From Bacteroidetes bacterium UBA955 (GTDB lineage: Bacteria; Bacteroidota; Bacteroidia; NS11-12g; UBA955), in contig DBCP01000022.1 in the NCBI GenBank assembly GCA_002293105.1, positions 1 to 11,835 on the forward strand: a stretch of 11,835 nucleotides of DNA, written 5' to 3'. The notes under the pieces were generated by a model, which worked only from the letters and a program-made list of their open reading frames with translations, did no database searches and was not told the origin of the DNA. Shown piece by piece: positions 6,708-11,835 of this stretch (positions are counted from its first letter, which is position 1; each line of letters begins with the position of its first letter). A program made the position numbers and the translations under genes.

Positions 6708-7691
6708 ATGATATCACGAAGACTTGTACGCATTAAAGCCCTTCAGTCGCTGTACTCTTTTCAACAAGGAGAATCAACTATCGACTATACTTGGCCAAAC
6801 CTAAATCCGCGCCAAAAAGCTTACTTCGACGATACCTTATCAAACCTCCTGGAATCCATTCAACAAAGTCACGATTTCTATCTTTTCTTATTGGATTTTC
6901 CCTACCAATTGTCTCAATATCTGCTTGAAGAACAAGCGTTAGAAAAAAGCAAATTCTACCCAGATCAAGCCAAAATTCGAAGATTTGGCCTGCTTGATCG
7001 GATGCCTTTGGTGAAGTACCTGCATCGCGCGGTAACCGATAACCAGCGCAAAGGATTTGCATTTGATTGGAGCCAACTCGCAACACAATTCGATTCTTTC
7101 TACCAATGGATGTTGGAATGGGAGTTTGTGAAAGACATTGATTTTTTCGAACAGCCCACCTTCGAACAACAACAATCGTTTTTGGAAGAATTCTACGCCA
7201 ACCTTTTCGAAACCAAAGAATCATTCTTCGATACGCTGAACGATTACTATCCCGGTTGGAGTGATGATGAACTTTATACCACCCGAGAAATTGAAAAAAC
7301 ACTCCAAGCAGCCCAATCAAATGGTGTTATTCCGGTAGCAAGTTCGCCCACCGTAGGGTCCGAGGAAATCGAAATGGCAAAACAATTGTTCATTACAACC
7401 GCCAAAAACAGCCTTGCCTACGAGTCTCAGGTTTCTGAAATCTCAGACAATTGGGACCCCTCTCGCATCGCGGTAATGGATTTGTTGATCATCAAACTTA
7501 CACTCACAGAGTTTTTACATTGCCCCACAATCCCCGTAAAAGTGACCATCAACGAATACCTTGAAATCACAAAAAACTACAGCACCCCCAATAGTTCTCG
7601 CTTTGTTAATGGCGTGTTGGATAAGTTGCGCATAGTAATGGAAGAACAAGGGCTGATTACAAAAAGCGGGCGTGGCCTTCGCGACAAATAG
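6708..7691 (+). CDS. nusB: Transcription antitermination factor NusB (long Bacteroidota form)
   Basis: NusB binds boxA RNA together with NusE (S10) in antitermination complexes, chiefly on rRNA operons. The 327-residue protein splits the family into two ends. The N-terminus (MISRRLVRIKALQSLYSFQQ) is the typical first NusB helix. The C-terminal core runs at about 225-310, with RIAVMDLLIIKLTLTEFL (253-270) and VTINEYLEITKNYS followed by SSRFVNGVLDKL (to 307). Between them is a region of about 190 residues, rich in Phe, Tyr, Gln and Glu, that the roughly 140-residue proteobacterial NusB lacks. Expanded NusB proteins of this size are usual in Bacteroidota. The start is supported by the family-like N-terminus and an adjacent promoter. 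It is the only accepted plus-strand gene and converges on coaE with a 19-bp gap. Confidence 0.93.
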   Translation: MISRRLVRIKALQSLYSFQQGESTIDYTWPNLNPRQKAYFDDTLSNLLESIQQSHDFYLFLLDFPYQLSQYLLEEQALEKSKFYPDQAKIRRFGLLDRMPLVKYLHRAVTDNQRKGFAFDWSQLATQFDSFYQWMLEWEFVKDIDFFEQPTFEQQQSFLEEFYANLFETKESFFDTLNDYYPGWSDDELYTTREIEKTLQAAQSNGVIPVASSPTVGSEEIEMAKQLFITTAKNSLAYESQVSEISDNWDPSRIAVMDLLIIKLTLTEFLHCPTIPVKVTINEYLEITKNYSTPNSSRFVNGVLDKLRIVMEEQGLITKSGRGLRDK

Positions 7692-7710
7692 CGTAAAAAC
7701 AACGCGTGAT

Positions 7711-8304
7711 TTATCGGTTCATCAAACCATGGTGAACTTCCATCACTTGTTTTATCAGTGATGATTCTCCGTTGTTCTGAATGATATAATCACAACGGTC
7801 CATCCATTCTTCTTGTGGCCACTGTGCCTTCACCCGTCGCTCAAACTCCTGTTCATTCATGTTATCCCTGGCCAAGACGCGTTGTTTTCGGACAGCCATC
7901 GGTGCCACAACCCCTATCACCAAATCCACTGTTGCGTTAGCACCCGACTCAAACAAAATCGCTGCCTCTTTAATTATGTATGGGTAATTTTCCGCCTCTT
8001 TCTCCTTACACCAATTGGCAAAGTCTTCAAAAACGATGGGGTGTACCAAAGCATTTAGGGACGATCGCAAGTCGTCATTAGCAAATACGCGTTGTCGAAC
8101 CCAAGCTGTGTCAAATTCGCCTTTTGAATTATAGGCGTCAGCACCCAGTAAAGATACCAACGCCTTTTTTAAGCCAGCGTGTTGGCTATACAATCTTTTT
8201 ACGGCTAAATCGGCTTCGTAAATGGGCACACCCATCCACTGAAAAATGGAACAAACGGTGCTTTTACCGCTGCCAATGTTACCGGTAACCCCAACAGACA
8301 GCAT
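7711..8304 (-). CDS. coaE: Dephospho-CoA kinase
   Basis: CoaE phosphorylates the 3'-hydroxyl of dephospho-CoA with ATP, the last step of coenzyme A synthesis, in the cytoplasm. The 197-residue protein has the usual length. The Walker A motif GNIGSGKST is at 8-16, an acidic EAD at 30-32, a conserved VHP at 87-89, EAAILFESG at 113-121 and the basic RKQRVLARD segment at about 139-147. The C-terminal pattern QWPQEEW then CDYIIQNNG (161-179) is typical. It is last in the minus-strand run, 11 bp after yajC, and converges on nusB. No obvious terminator hairpin is visible in the 19-bp gap. Confidence 0.96.
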   Translation of the reverse strand: MLSVGVTGNIGSGKSTVCSIFQWMGVPIYEADLAVKRLYSQHAGLKKALVSLLGADAYNSKGEFDTAWVRQRVFANDDLRSSLNALVHPIVFEDFANWCKEKEAENYPYIIKEAAILFESGANATVDLVIGVVAPMAVRKQRVLARDNMNEQEFERRVKAQWPQEEWMDRCDYIIQNNGESSLIKQVMEVHHGLMNR

Positions 8305-8315
8305 GACCCAATGCC

Positions 8316-8624
8316 TTAGGCCGCAGCAGGAGGATAGGCCGCTTGTGTCAATTCCATGCTCACAGCAGACTTCTCAATTTTCGCCTTTCCCTCTTCCATT
8401 TCAATCACAAAATGTCCATCAGCAATTGAAGTGATTTTGCCGTGTATACCACCGGTTGTTACGATTTTGTCGCCCTTCACCAATGATTCCATGTATGTTT
8501 TGGCTTTCTTCTGCTTGCGCATTTGAGGCCAAATCATAAACACGAAAAACACACCCATGATGAGCAACATCATCACCATTTGAGATCCGCCACCGGCGCC
8601 TGGTTGTCCTTGTAATAATATCAT
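8316..8624 (-). CDS. yajC: Preprotein translocase accessory subunit YajC
   Basis: YajC is a small inner-membrane protein that associates with SecDF and the Sec translocon. This 102-residue protein has a Gly-rich N-terminus, a single membrane segment at about 16-33 (MVMMLLIMGVFFVFMIW), the positively charged RKQKKAK just after it, and the cytoplasmic domain with the signature LVKGDKIVTTGGIHGKI (about 48-64). The tail is Ala/Pro-rich. It begins 9 bp after the DUF1573 stop and is followed 11 bp later by coaE. The DUF1573-yajC-coaE order is common in Bacteroidota. No secD or secF is in the window. Confidence 0.95.
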   Translation of the reverse strand: MILLQGQPGAGGGSQMVMMLLIMGVFFVFMIWPQMRKQKKAKTYMESLVKGDKIVTTGGIHGKITSIADGHFVIEMEEGKAKIEKSAVSMELTQAAYPPAAA

Positions 8625-8633
8625 ATTCTTAGT

Positions 8634-9149
8634 TTAATGTCCTTGTTCATCGCCACCCATCATTTCTTCCTCAGACACACTGCCTTCTGGAGCAATTACA
8701 TTGGCTTTGAATTTTAATACCACCTCTGTGGTTTTACTGTTTTCAAACGTTACAGTGATGCTCTTCTCGTTCAAAATCCCTCCCGGTCCCCCGCGGTTTG
8801 AGCTATTAAAGGTGGCCGTAACCTTACCACTTTCTCCCGGCGCAACTACCTCGTGTGTATATTCAGGCGTTGTACAACCGCACTGAGCTACCACGTTGGC
8901 AATACTCAATGGGGCCTCTCCCGTGTTTTTGAATGAATACGTGTGTTGAACACTTTCACCGTCTTTCACATCACCAAACATAAATACCGTATCCTTAAAA
9001 ACGACATCACCCATAGGGCCTTTGTTTTTGTTTTTTGGATCTACCGCAGTAGCCGTGTTTTCCTCGATATCTTCTGTTTCAAATGAACCAGATCCGCAGG
9101 CCGACATCATAGCAACCAAGGGTAAAATTAACATCCAATGTTTTCGCAT
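8634..9149 (-). CDS. DUF1573-domain lipoprotein of unknown function
   Basis: The 171-residue protein starts with a lipoprotein signal peptide whose lipobox MSAC gives Cys18 as the lipidated residue. A low-complexity acidic/Asn-Lys linker leads to a DUF1573 domain (about 48-152). Its hallmark is FGDVKDGESVQHTYSFKNTG followed by AQCGCTTPEY, with Cys90 and Cys92. DUF1573 has an Ig-like beta fold related to ASH/MSP domains; its function is not established. The C-terminus is acidic. The gene is 13 bp downstream of the enoyl-CoA hydratase and 9 bp before yajC. A TATTTTTG element ends just 4 bp before its ATG, so the gene may have its own promoter with a leaderless transcript. Confidence 0.9.
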   Translation of the reverse strand: MRKHWMLILPLVAMMSACGSGSFETEDIEENTATAVDPKNKNKGPMGDVVFKDTVFMFGDVKDGESVQHTYSFKNTGEAPLSIANVVAQCGCTTPEYTHEVVAPGESGKVTATFNSSNRGGPGGILNEKSITVTFENSKTTEVVLKFKANVIAPEGSVSEEEMMGGDEQGH

Positions 9150-9153
9150 ATGT

Positions 9154-9161
9154 CAAAAATA
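9154..9161 (-). promoter_or_regulatory. Possible -7 element for DUF1573-yajC-coaE
   Basis: TATTTTTG on the minus strand matches TAnnTTTG and ends 4 bp before the DUF1573 ATG. If used, transcription would begin at or next to the start codon. There is no TTG at the expected upstream distance, so this is tentative. Confidence 0.35.
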
Positions 9162-9162
9162 T

Positions 9163-9942
9163 TTATTCTGCCCTAAAATTGGGTTTTCTTTTGTTTAAAA
9201 ATGCATCCGTTCCCTCCTGGAAATCTGCGGTTTCAAAGGCTTCTCCAAACTCGTAGATTTCACGTTGCATGCCGTTTACGTTCGGGCGGAAATAATCATT
9301 CACGCATTTAATTACCTTGTTTACGGCACTCGGACTCTTGCTACAAATTTTCTTCAGCAAAGCCTTGGCCTCGTTCAACAAATCAGCAGACTCCACCACT
9401 TTGTTTGTCAAGCCCAACGACAACGCAGTTTGTGCGTCAATGGCATCGCCGGTCAACAACAACTCCATCGCCTTGCCTTTGCCAATCAATTGAACCAACC
9501 GTTGCGTGCCGCCGTAGCCCGGAGGAACACCCAAATTTACCTCTGGTTGACCAAACTTGGCATTGCTGCTAGCTACTCTCAAGTGACAAGCCATTGCCAA
9601 CTCGCAACCACCGCCCAACGCAAATCCATTCACTGCAGCAATCACAATTTTATTTCCGTTCTCAATTGAGTTCATCACATCATGTCCATCCGCACTCATG
9701 CGTGTAGCTTGCTCGGTGTTAAAGTGTGCAAATTCCGAGATGTCCGCGCCGGCCGCAAAAGCCTTCTCGCCAACACCCGTCAAAATCATCCCATGAACAT
9801 CATCATTCGTTTGCGCCTCGTCAACCGCCTCTTTAATTTCTTTCAACGTCTCAATAGTCAATGCATTGAGTTTGCTTTCTCGATTGATAGAAATCACCAA
9901 GATGTTGTCTTCCAACGATGTTAAAATATTGTTGTATGCCAT
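9163..9942 (-). CDS. Enoyl-CoA hydratase (crotonase family)
   Basis: Crotonases of this type add water to trans-2-enoyl-CoA to give the 3-hydroxyacyl-CoA in beta-oxidation and branched-chain amino acid breakdown. At 259 residues it is the usual single-domain length. The AFAAGADISEF segment (61-71) and Gly111 supply the oxyanion hole. Glu114 (in GGGCELAMA) and Glu134 (in FGQPEVNLG) match the two catalytic glutamates of rat enoyl-CoA hydratase and keep their 20-residue spacing, so true hydratase activity is likely. It starts 9 bp after the B12-binding subunit stop and is followed after 13 bp by the DUF1573 gene. It could act with the acyl-CoA dehydrogenase at 4861-6003, though they are separate transcripts. 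Substrate chain length is not visible. Confidence 0.95.
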   Translation of the reverse strand: MAYNNILTSLEDNILVISINRESKLNALTIETLKEIKEAVDEAQTNDDVHGMILTGVGEKAFAAGADISEFAHFNTEQATRMSADGHDVMNSIENGNKIVIAAVNGFALGGGCELAMACHLRVASSNAKFGQPEVNLGVPPGYGGTQRLVQLIGKGKAMELLLTGDAIDAQTALSLGLTNKVVESADLLNEAKALLKKICSKSPSAVNKVIKCVNDYFRPNVNGMQREIYEFGEAFETADFQEGTDAFLNKRKPNFRAE

Positions 9943-9951
9943 TTTCTACAA

Positions 9952-10368
9952 TTATGCGCGATGCGTCGCTACCCAATTTTCAATATACGATGCGATGTCG
10001 CCCGTGTTTGTGCCCGGGGGAAACAACTGAGCCACACCCAGTGTGTTCAACGCGTCCACATCGCCATCTGGAATAATACCCCCACCCGTCAACAACACAT
10101 CGTCCATACCCTTCTCTTTCATCAAAGTCAGAATCCGAGGAAACACTGTATTGTGTGCTCCAGACAATATGCTCACGCCAATCGCGTCAACATCTTCCTG
10201 CAAAGCTGTTTGAACCACCATTTCTGGTGTTTGTCTCAAGCCAGTATAAATCACTTCCATTCCGGCATCTCTCAAGGCCGTTGCGATTACCTTCGCTCCC
10301 CGGTCATGACCATCCAAACCCACCTTAGCGATGAGAACTCGGATTGGCCTATTCAGTTTATTACCCAT
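9952..10368 (-). CDS. Stand-alone cobalamin-binding subunit of a methylmalonyl-CoA mutase-type enzyme
   Basis: This 138-residue protein equals the C-terminal B12-binding domain of methylmalonyl-CoA mutase. It carries the DxHxxG signature (Asp19-Gly-His21-Asp-Arg-Gly24), where His21 is the lower axial cobalt ligand. SILSGAH (66-72) and GGGIIP (95-100) follow, with FPPGT at 116-120, as in the mutase fold. There is no catalytic TIM-barrel domain in the protein or elsewhere in the window, so it should work with a separate large subunit, as in two-subunit mutases (methylmalonyl-CoA, isobutyryl-CoA or related). The reaction is therefore a carbon-skeleton rearrangement whose exact substrate cannot be told. 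A good promoter match lies just upstream; ech follows after 9 bp. Confidence 0.92.
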   Translation of the reverse strand: MGNKLNRPIRVLIAKVGLDGHDRGAKVIATALRDAGMEVIYTGLRQTPEMVVQTALQEDVDAIGVSILSGAHNTVFPRILTLMKEKGMDDVLLTGGGIIPDGDVDALNTLGVAQLFPPGTNTGDIASYIENWVATHRA

Positions 10369-10379
10369 GGTTTCTGAAG

Positions 10380-10413
10380 CAAAAATACTAATTCATCTTG
10401 GTATAGCCACCAA
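10380..10413 (-). promoter_or_regulatory. Candidate internal promoter before the B12-binding subunit (TTG-N23-TATTTTTG)
   Basis: On the minus strand TATTTTTG (10387-10380) fits TAnnTTTG and a TTG (10413-10411) lies 23 bp upstream, the same spacing as at nusB. The -7 element ends 11 bp before the ATG at 10368. The TTG overlaps the end of the comB-like gene. It would allow the B12 subunit and hydratase to be expressed apart from pth and comB. Confidence 0.5.
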
Positions 10414-11115
10414 TACCCCTTTTTCATAAATTACAGCCCTATCAGAGGTGTTCATCCGCAAACAAGCATCTAGGTCAGACTCCGCGTGCATAGATTGAAA
10501 GCGCTGCACATGGCTGGCCTCAGACAAAAATCCGTGCAAATCACCCTGTGCCTGCTCCCATAAAACCATTGCTGCCCTTGTTGCGTCGTCCGCAATAGCA
10601 AAATCCTTTAACAACAAAGACTTTGCAACAGCCCCAGCAAACAACGTATCTTCCAAGTTCACATGTCCCTTCCATCCCGCACAAAACAAAAAAACATCCT
10701 CGCCTTTGACAGATATTGCCTCAACCAATGCGTCTATGTTTAAAAAACCACCCACCCAAATGTGTGAAGCGGCCAAACTCAAAGAAAGTGCTTGTGTGCC
10801 GTTGGTTGTGGTTATCACCAAAGACTTTCCAGCAACACGTTCTGGGGTGAACTCCTGTGGTGAATTGCCAAAGTCAAACCCTTCCAATTTGAATCCATTC
10901 CTCTCCCCAGCTATCAATAAACTCGGGTTGTCGCGTTTTAACTTCATCGCCTCCTCAACCCCCTCCACCGGCTTCACCGCAATCGCCCCGTTGTCTAACA
11001 TCACCACCATGCTCGTTGTTGCACGAAGGATATCTATAATCACCACTTGTTTGCCAACCACCTCGTCGGCGAACAAAGGAAACAGTTGAGGGCTTAAAAT
11101 GGTCTGTATTTTCAT
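10393..11115 (-). CDS. comB: 2-phosphosulfolactate phosphatase family protein (ComB-like)
   Basis: ComB removes phosphate from (R)-2-phospho-3-sulfolactate, a Mg-dependent step of coenzyme M synthesis in methanogens. Bacterial homologues are widespread, but their role is mostly unproven. The 240-residue protein matches the family length and keeps its motifs: IDILRATTS (27-35, with Asp28 and Arg31), GERNG (70-74), FGNSP (82-86), TTTNGTQAL (102-110), FCAGWKG (144-150) and EDTLFAG (155-161). The frame is complete. It begins 3 bp after the pth stop, so the two are surely co-transcribed. No phosphosulfolactate synthase (ComA) or sulfolactate dehydrogenase (ComC) is in the window, so the pathway here cannot be named. 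Family is firm; physiological substrate is inferred. Confidence 0.9.
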   Translation of the reverse strand: MKIQTILSPQLFPLFADEVVGKQVVIIDILRATTSMVVMLDNGAIAVKPVEGVEEAMKLKRDNPSLLIAGERNGFKLEGFDFGNSPQEFTPERVAGKSLVITTTNGTQALSLSLAASHIWVGGFLNIDALVEAISVKGEDVFLFCAGWKGHVNLEDTLFAGAVAKSLLLKDFAIADDATRAAMVLWEQAQGDLHGFLSEASHVQRFQSMHAESDLDACLRMNTSDRAVIYEKGVLVAIPR

Positions 11116-11118
11116 GGT

Positions 11119-11679
11119 TTATGTGTTGGTGTAGTTCATGGCAAACCCAGCGCCCAGTGTACAATATTGCAATGTGCCTTCAACCGCCCTATCTATTGCG
11201 ATATCTATGCTCGATCGTTCTTCTGTGGTAAACTTACCCAAGACGAAATCAACCTGTCGGCCCTGAGAAAACTCGCTTCCAATGCCAAAGCGCAACCTTG
11301 CGTAATTGGTTGTACTCAAACTCGCTTGAATGCTTTTCAGACCGTTGTGACCACCATCGCTCCCTTTCGATTTCAACCGCAATTTTGCCACGGGCAAGGC
11401 CAAGTCATCTGTAATTATGACAACATTTTCAAGTTTGATCTTCTCGGCTTGCATCCAAAAAGACACGGCCTTCCCACTCAAATTCATGTATGTGTTGGGT
11501 TTCAACAACAACAATTTCCTGCCTTTGTGAGAAACTTCACAAAGACTTCCGTGTTTCACTGATTTCCATTCGCCACCAAACTTCTTTCCAAGCGATTCAA
11601 CCACCTCGAAACCAATGTTGTGGCGGGTTCCCACATAGTCGTCTCCAATATTTCCCAAACCAACTATTAAATATTTCAT
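11119..11679 (-). CDS. pth: Peptidyl-tRNA hydrolase
   Basis: Pth cleaves the ester bond of peptidyl-tRNAs released from stalled ribosomes and recycles tRNA; it is cytoplasmic and essential in most bacteria. The 186-residue length is normal. Active-site residues known from E. coli are present: Asn10 (VGLGNIG), His20 (TRHNIGF), Asn66 (PNTYMNLSG), Asp91 (ITDDLALP) and Asn112 (GGHNGLKS). The conserved RLRFGIG block follows at about 128-134. It starts 18 bp after the stop of the upstream permease gene and ends 3 bp before the comB-like start. No TAnnTTTG element is seen in the 18-bp gap, so it may be read from upstream. Confidence 0.96.
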   Translation of the reverse strand: MKYLIVGLGNIGDDYVGTRHNIGFEVVESLGKKFGGEWKSVKHGSLCEVSHKGRKLLLLKPNTYMNLSGKAVSFWMQAEKIKLENVVIITDDLALPVAKLRLKSKGSDGGHNGLKSIQASLSTTNYARLRFGIGSEFSQGRQVDFVLGKFTTEERSSIDIAIDRAVEGTLQYCTLGAGFAMNYTNT

Positions 11680-11697
11680 CGCTATATATCCCCAGTT

Positions 11698-11835
11698 CTA
11701 ACGCGTTTCTGCGATTCGATCGCCGCTCATTTTGCCAGCACGCCAAGCCGGAAACACCGCGCTCAAAATGCCTAAAAATGTGTTTAACAACAAAATTAAA
11801 AACAAATCGCCCACCCTCAACTCAACCGGATAGGG
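11698..11835 (-). CDS. C-terminal fragment of an FtsX/LolE-type ABC transporter permease
   Basis: Only the last 45 codons are in the window; the gene runs off the right edge. The translation begins PYPVELRVGDLFLILLLNTF and ends with the stop at 11700-11698. It has the pattern of the last membrane segment of FtsX-like permeases (MacB, LolC/LolE): a YPV-x-L-x3-D lead, one long hydrophobic segment with a Gly, then the closing FPAWRAGKM motif where the family has YPAxRAxK. LolC/E-type proteins extract lipoproteins from the inner membrane, but MacB-type exporters share this end, so the subfamily is open. pth follows 18 bp downstream. Confidence 0.78.
   Translation of the reverse strand, partial: PYPVELRVGDLFLILLLNTFLGILSAVFPAWRAGKMSGDRIAETR

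Noticed and set aside
6617..6733. N-terminal extension of the ferredoxin frame by 39 residues from an ATG at 6733
   Set aside because: It overlaps the start of divergent nusB, does not resemble ferredoxin N-termini, and would bury the candidate promoters of both genes. The ATG at 6616 gives the standard N-terminus.
6778..7320. 180-codon minus-strand frame opposite nusB
   Set aside because: The nusB frame has family motifs at both ends and a promoter. The opposite frame is Arg/Trp/Ile-rich with no family resemblance.
7692..7710. GCGT/ACGC pairing between the convergent nusB and coaE stop codons as a bidirectional terminator
   Set aside because: Only four base pairs form and no U tract follows on either strand.
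9961..10377. 138-codon plus-strand frame opposite the B12-binding subunit
   Set aside because: It mirrors almost the whole length of a well-supported gene and its translation is Cys/His/Gln-rich with no recognisable pattern; it is an antisense shadow.

Overview
The window reads as ordinary chromosomal DNA from a member of the Bacteroidota. The evidence is a SusC/SusD outer-membrane pair, a long NusB of the kind found in this phylum, a DUF1573 lipoprotein beside yajC and coaE, and several promoter -7 elements of the Bacteroidota form TAnnTTTG. I cannot place it below phylum. Almost every gene is on the minus strand; nusB is the only plus-strand gene I accept.

Layout, left to right. Positions 1-39 hold a possible start of a minus-strand gene leaving the window. 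Next come an inverted/direct repeat cluster (72-106) and a strong 20-bp hairpin (114-157) that probably ends the susC-susD transcript. SusD (198-1598) and SusC (1620-4637) form a two-gene nutrient-uptake operon. Its 5' region (4638-4814) holds a 9-bp inverted repeat. A second terminator (4815-4840) ends the next cluster: acyl-CoA dehydrogenase, iscX and a [2Fe-2S] ferredoxin. The ferredoxin and nusB are divergent from a 91-bp gap with a -7 element facing each way.

nusB (6708-7691) converges on a compact seven-gene minus-strand run. In transcription order it is pth, comB-like phosphatase, a stand-alone B12-binding mutase subunit, enoyl-CoA hydratase, DUF1573 lipoprotein, yajC and coaE. Gaps are 3 to 24 bp. 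The last 45 codons of an FtsX/LolE-type permease lie just upstream of pth at the right edge.

Functionally the window mixes housekeeping genes (peptidyl-tRNA hydrolase, dephospho-CoA kinase, YajC, NusB), acyl-CoA metabolism (acyl-CoA dehydrogenase, enoyl-CoA hydratase, methylmalonyl-CoA mutase-type B12 subunit), Fe-S assembly helpers (ferredoxin, IscX) and one outer-membrane import system of unknown substrate.

I found no mobile element, CRISPR array, rRNA or tRNA, and no clear candidate for a wholly new system. The better leads are a SusC without the usual N-terminal carboxypeptidase-like domain, a fdx-iscX pair without nearby isc genes, a ComB homologue in a bacterium with no visible coenzyme M context, repeat elements flanking susCD, and promoters placed so close to start codons that the mRNAs would be leaderless or nearly so.
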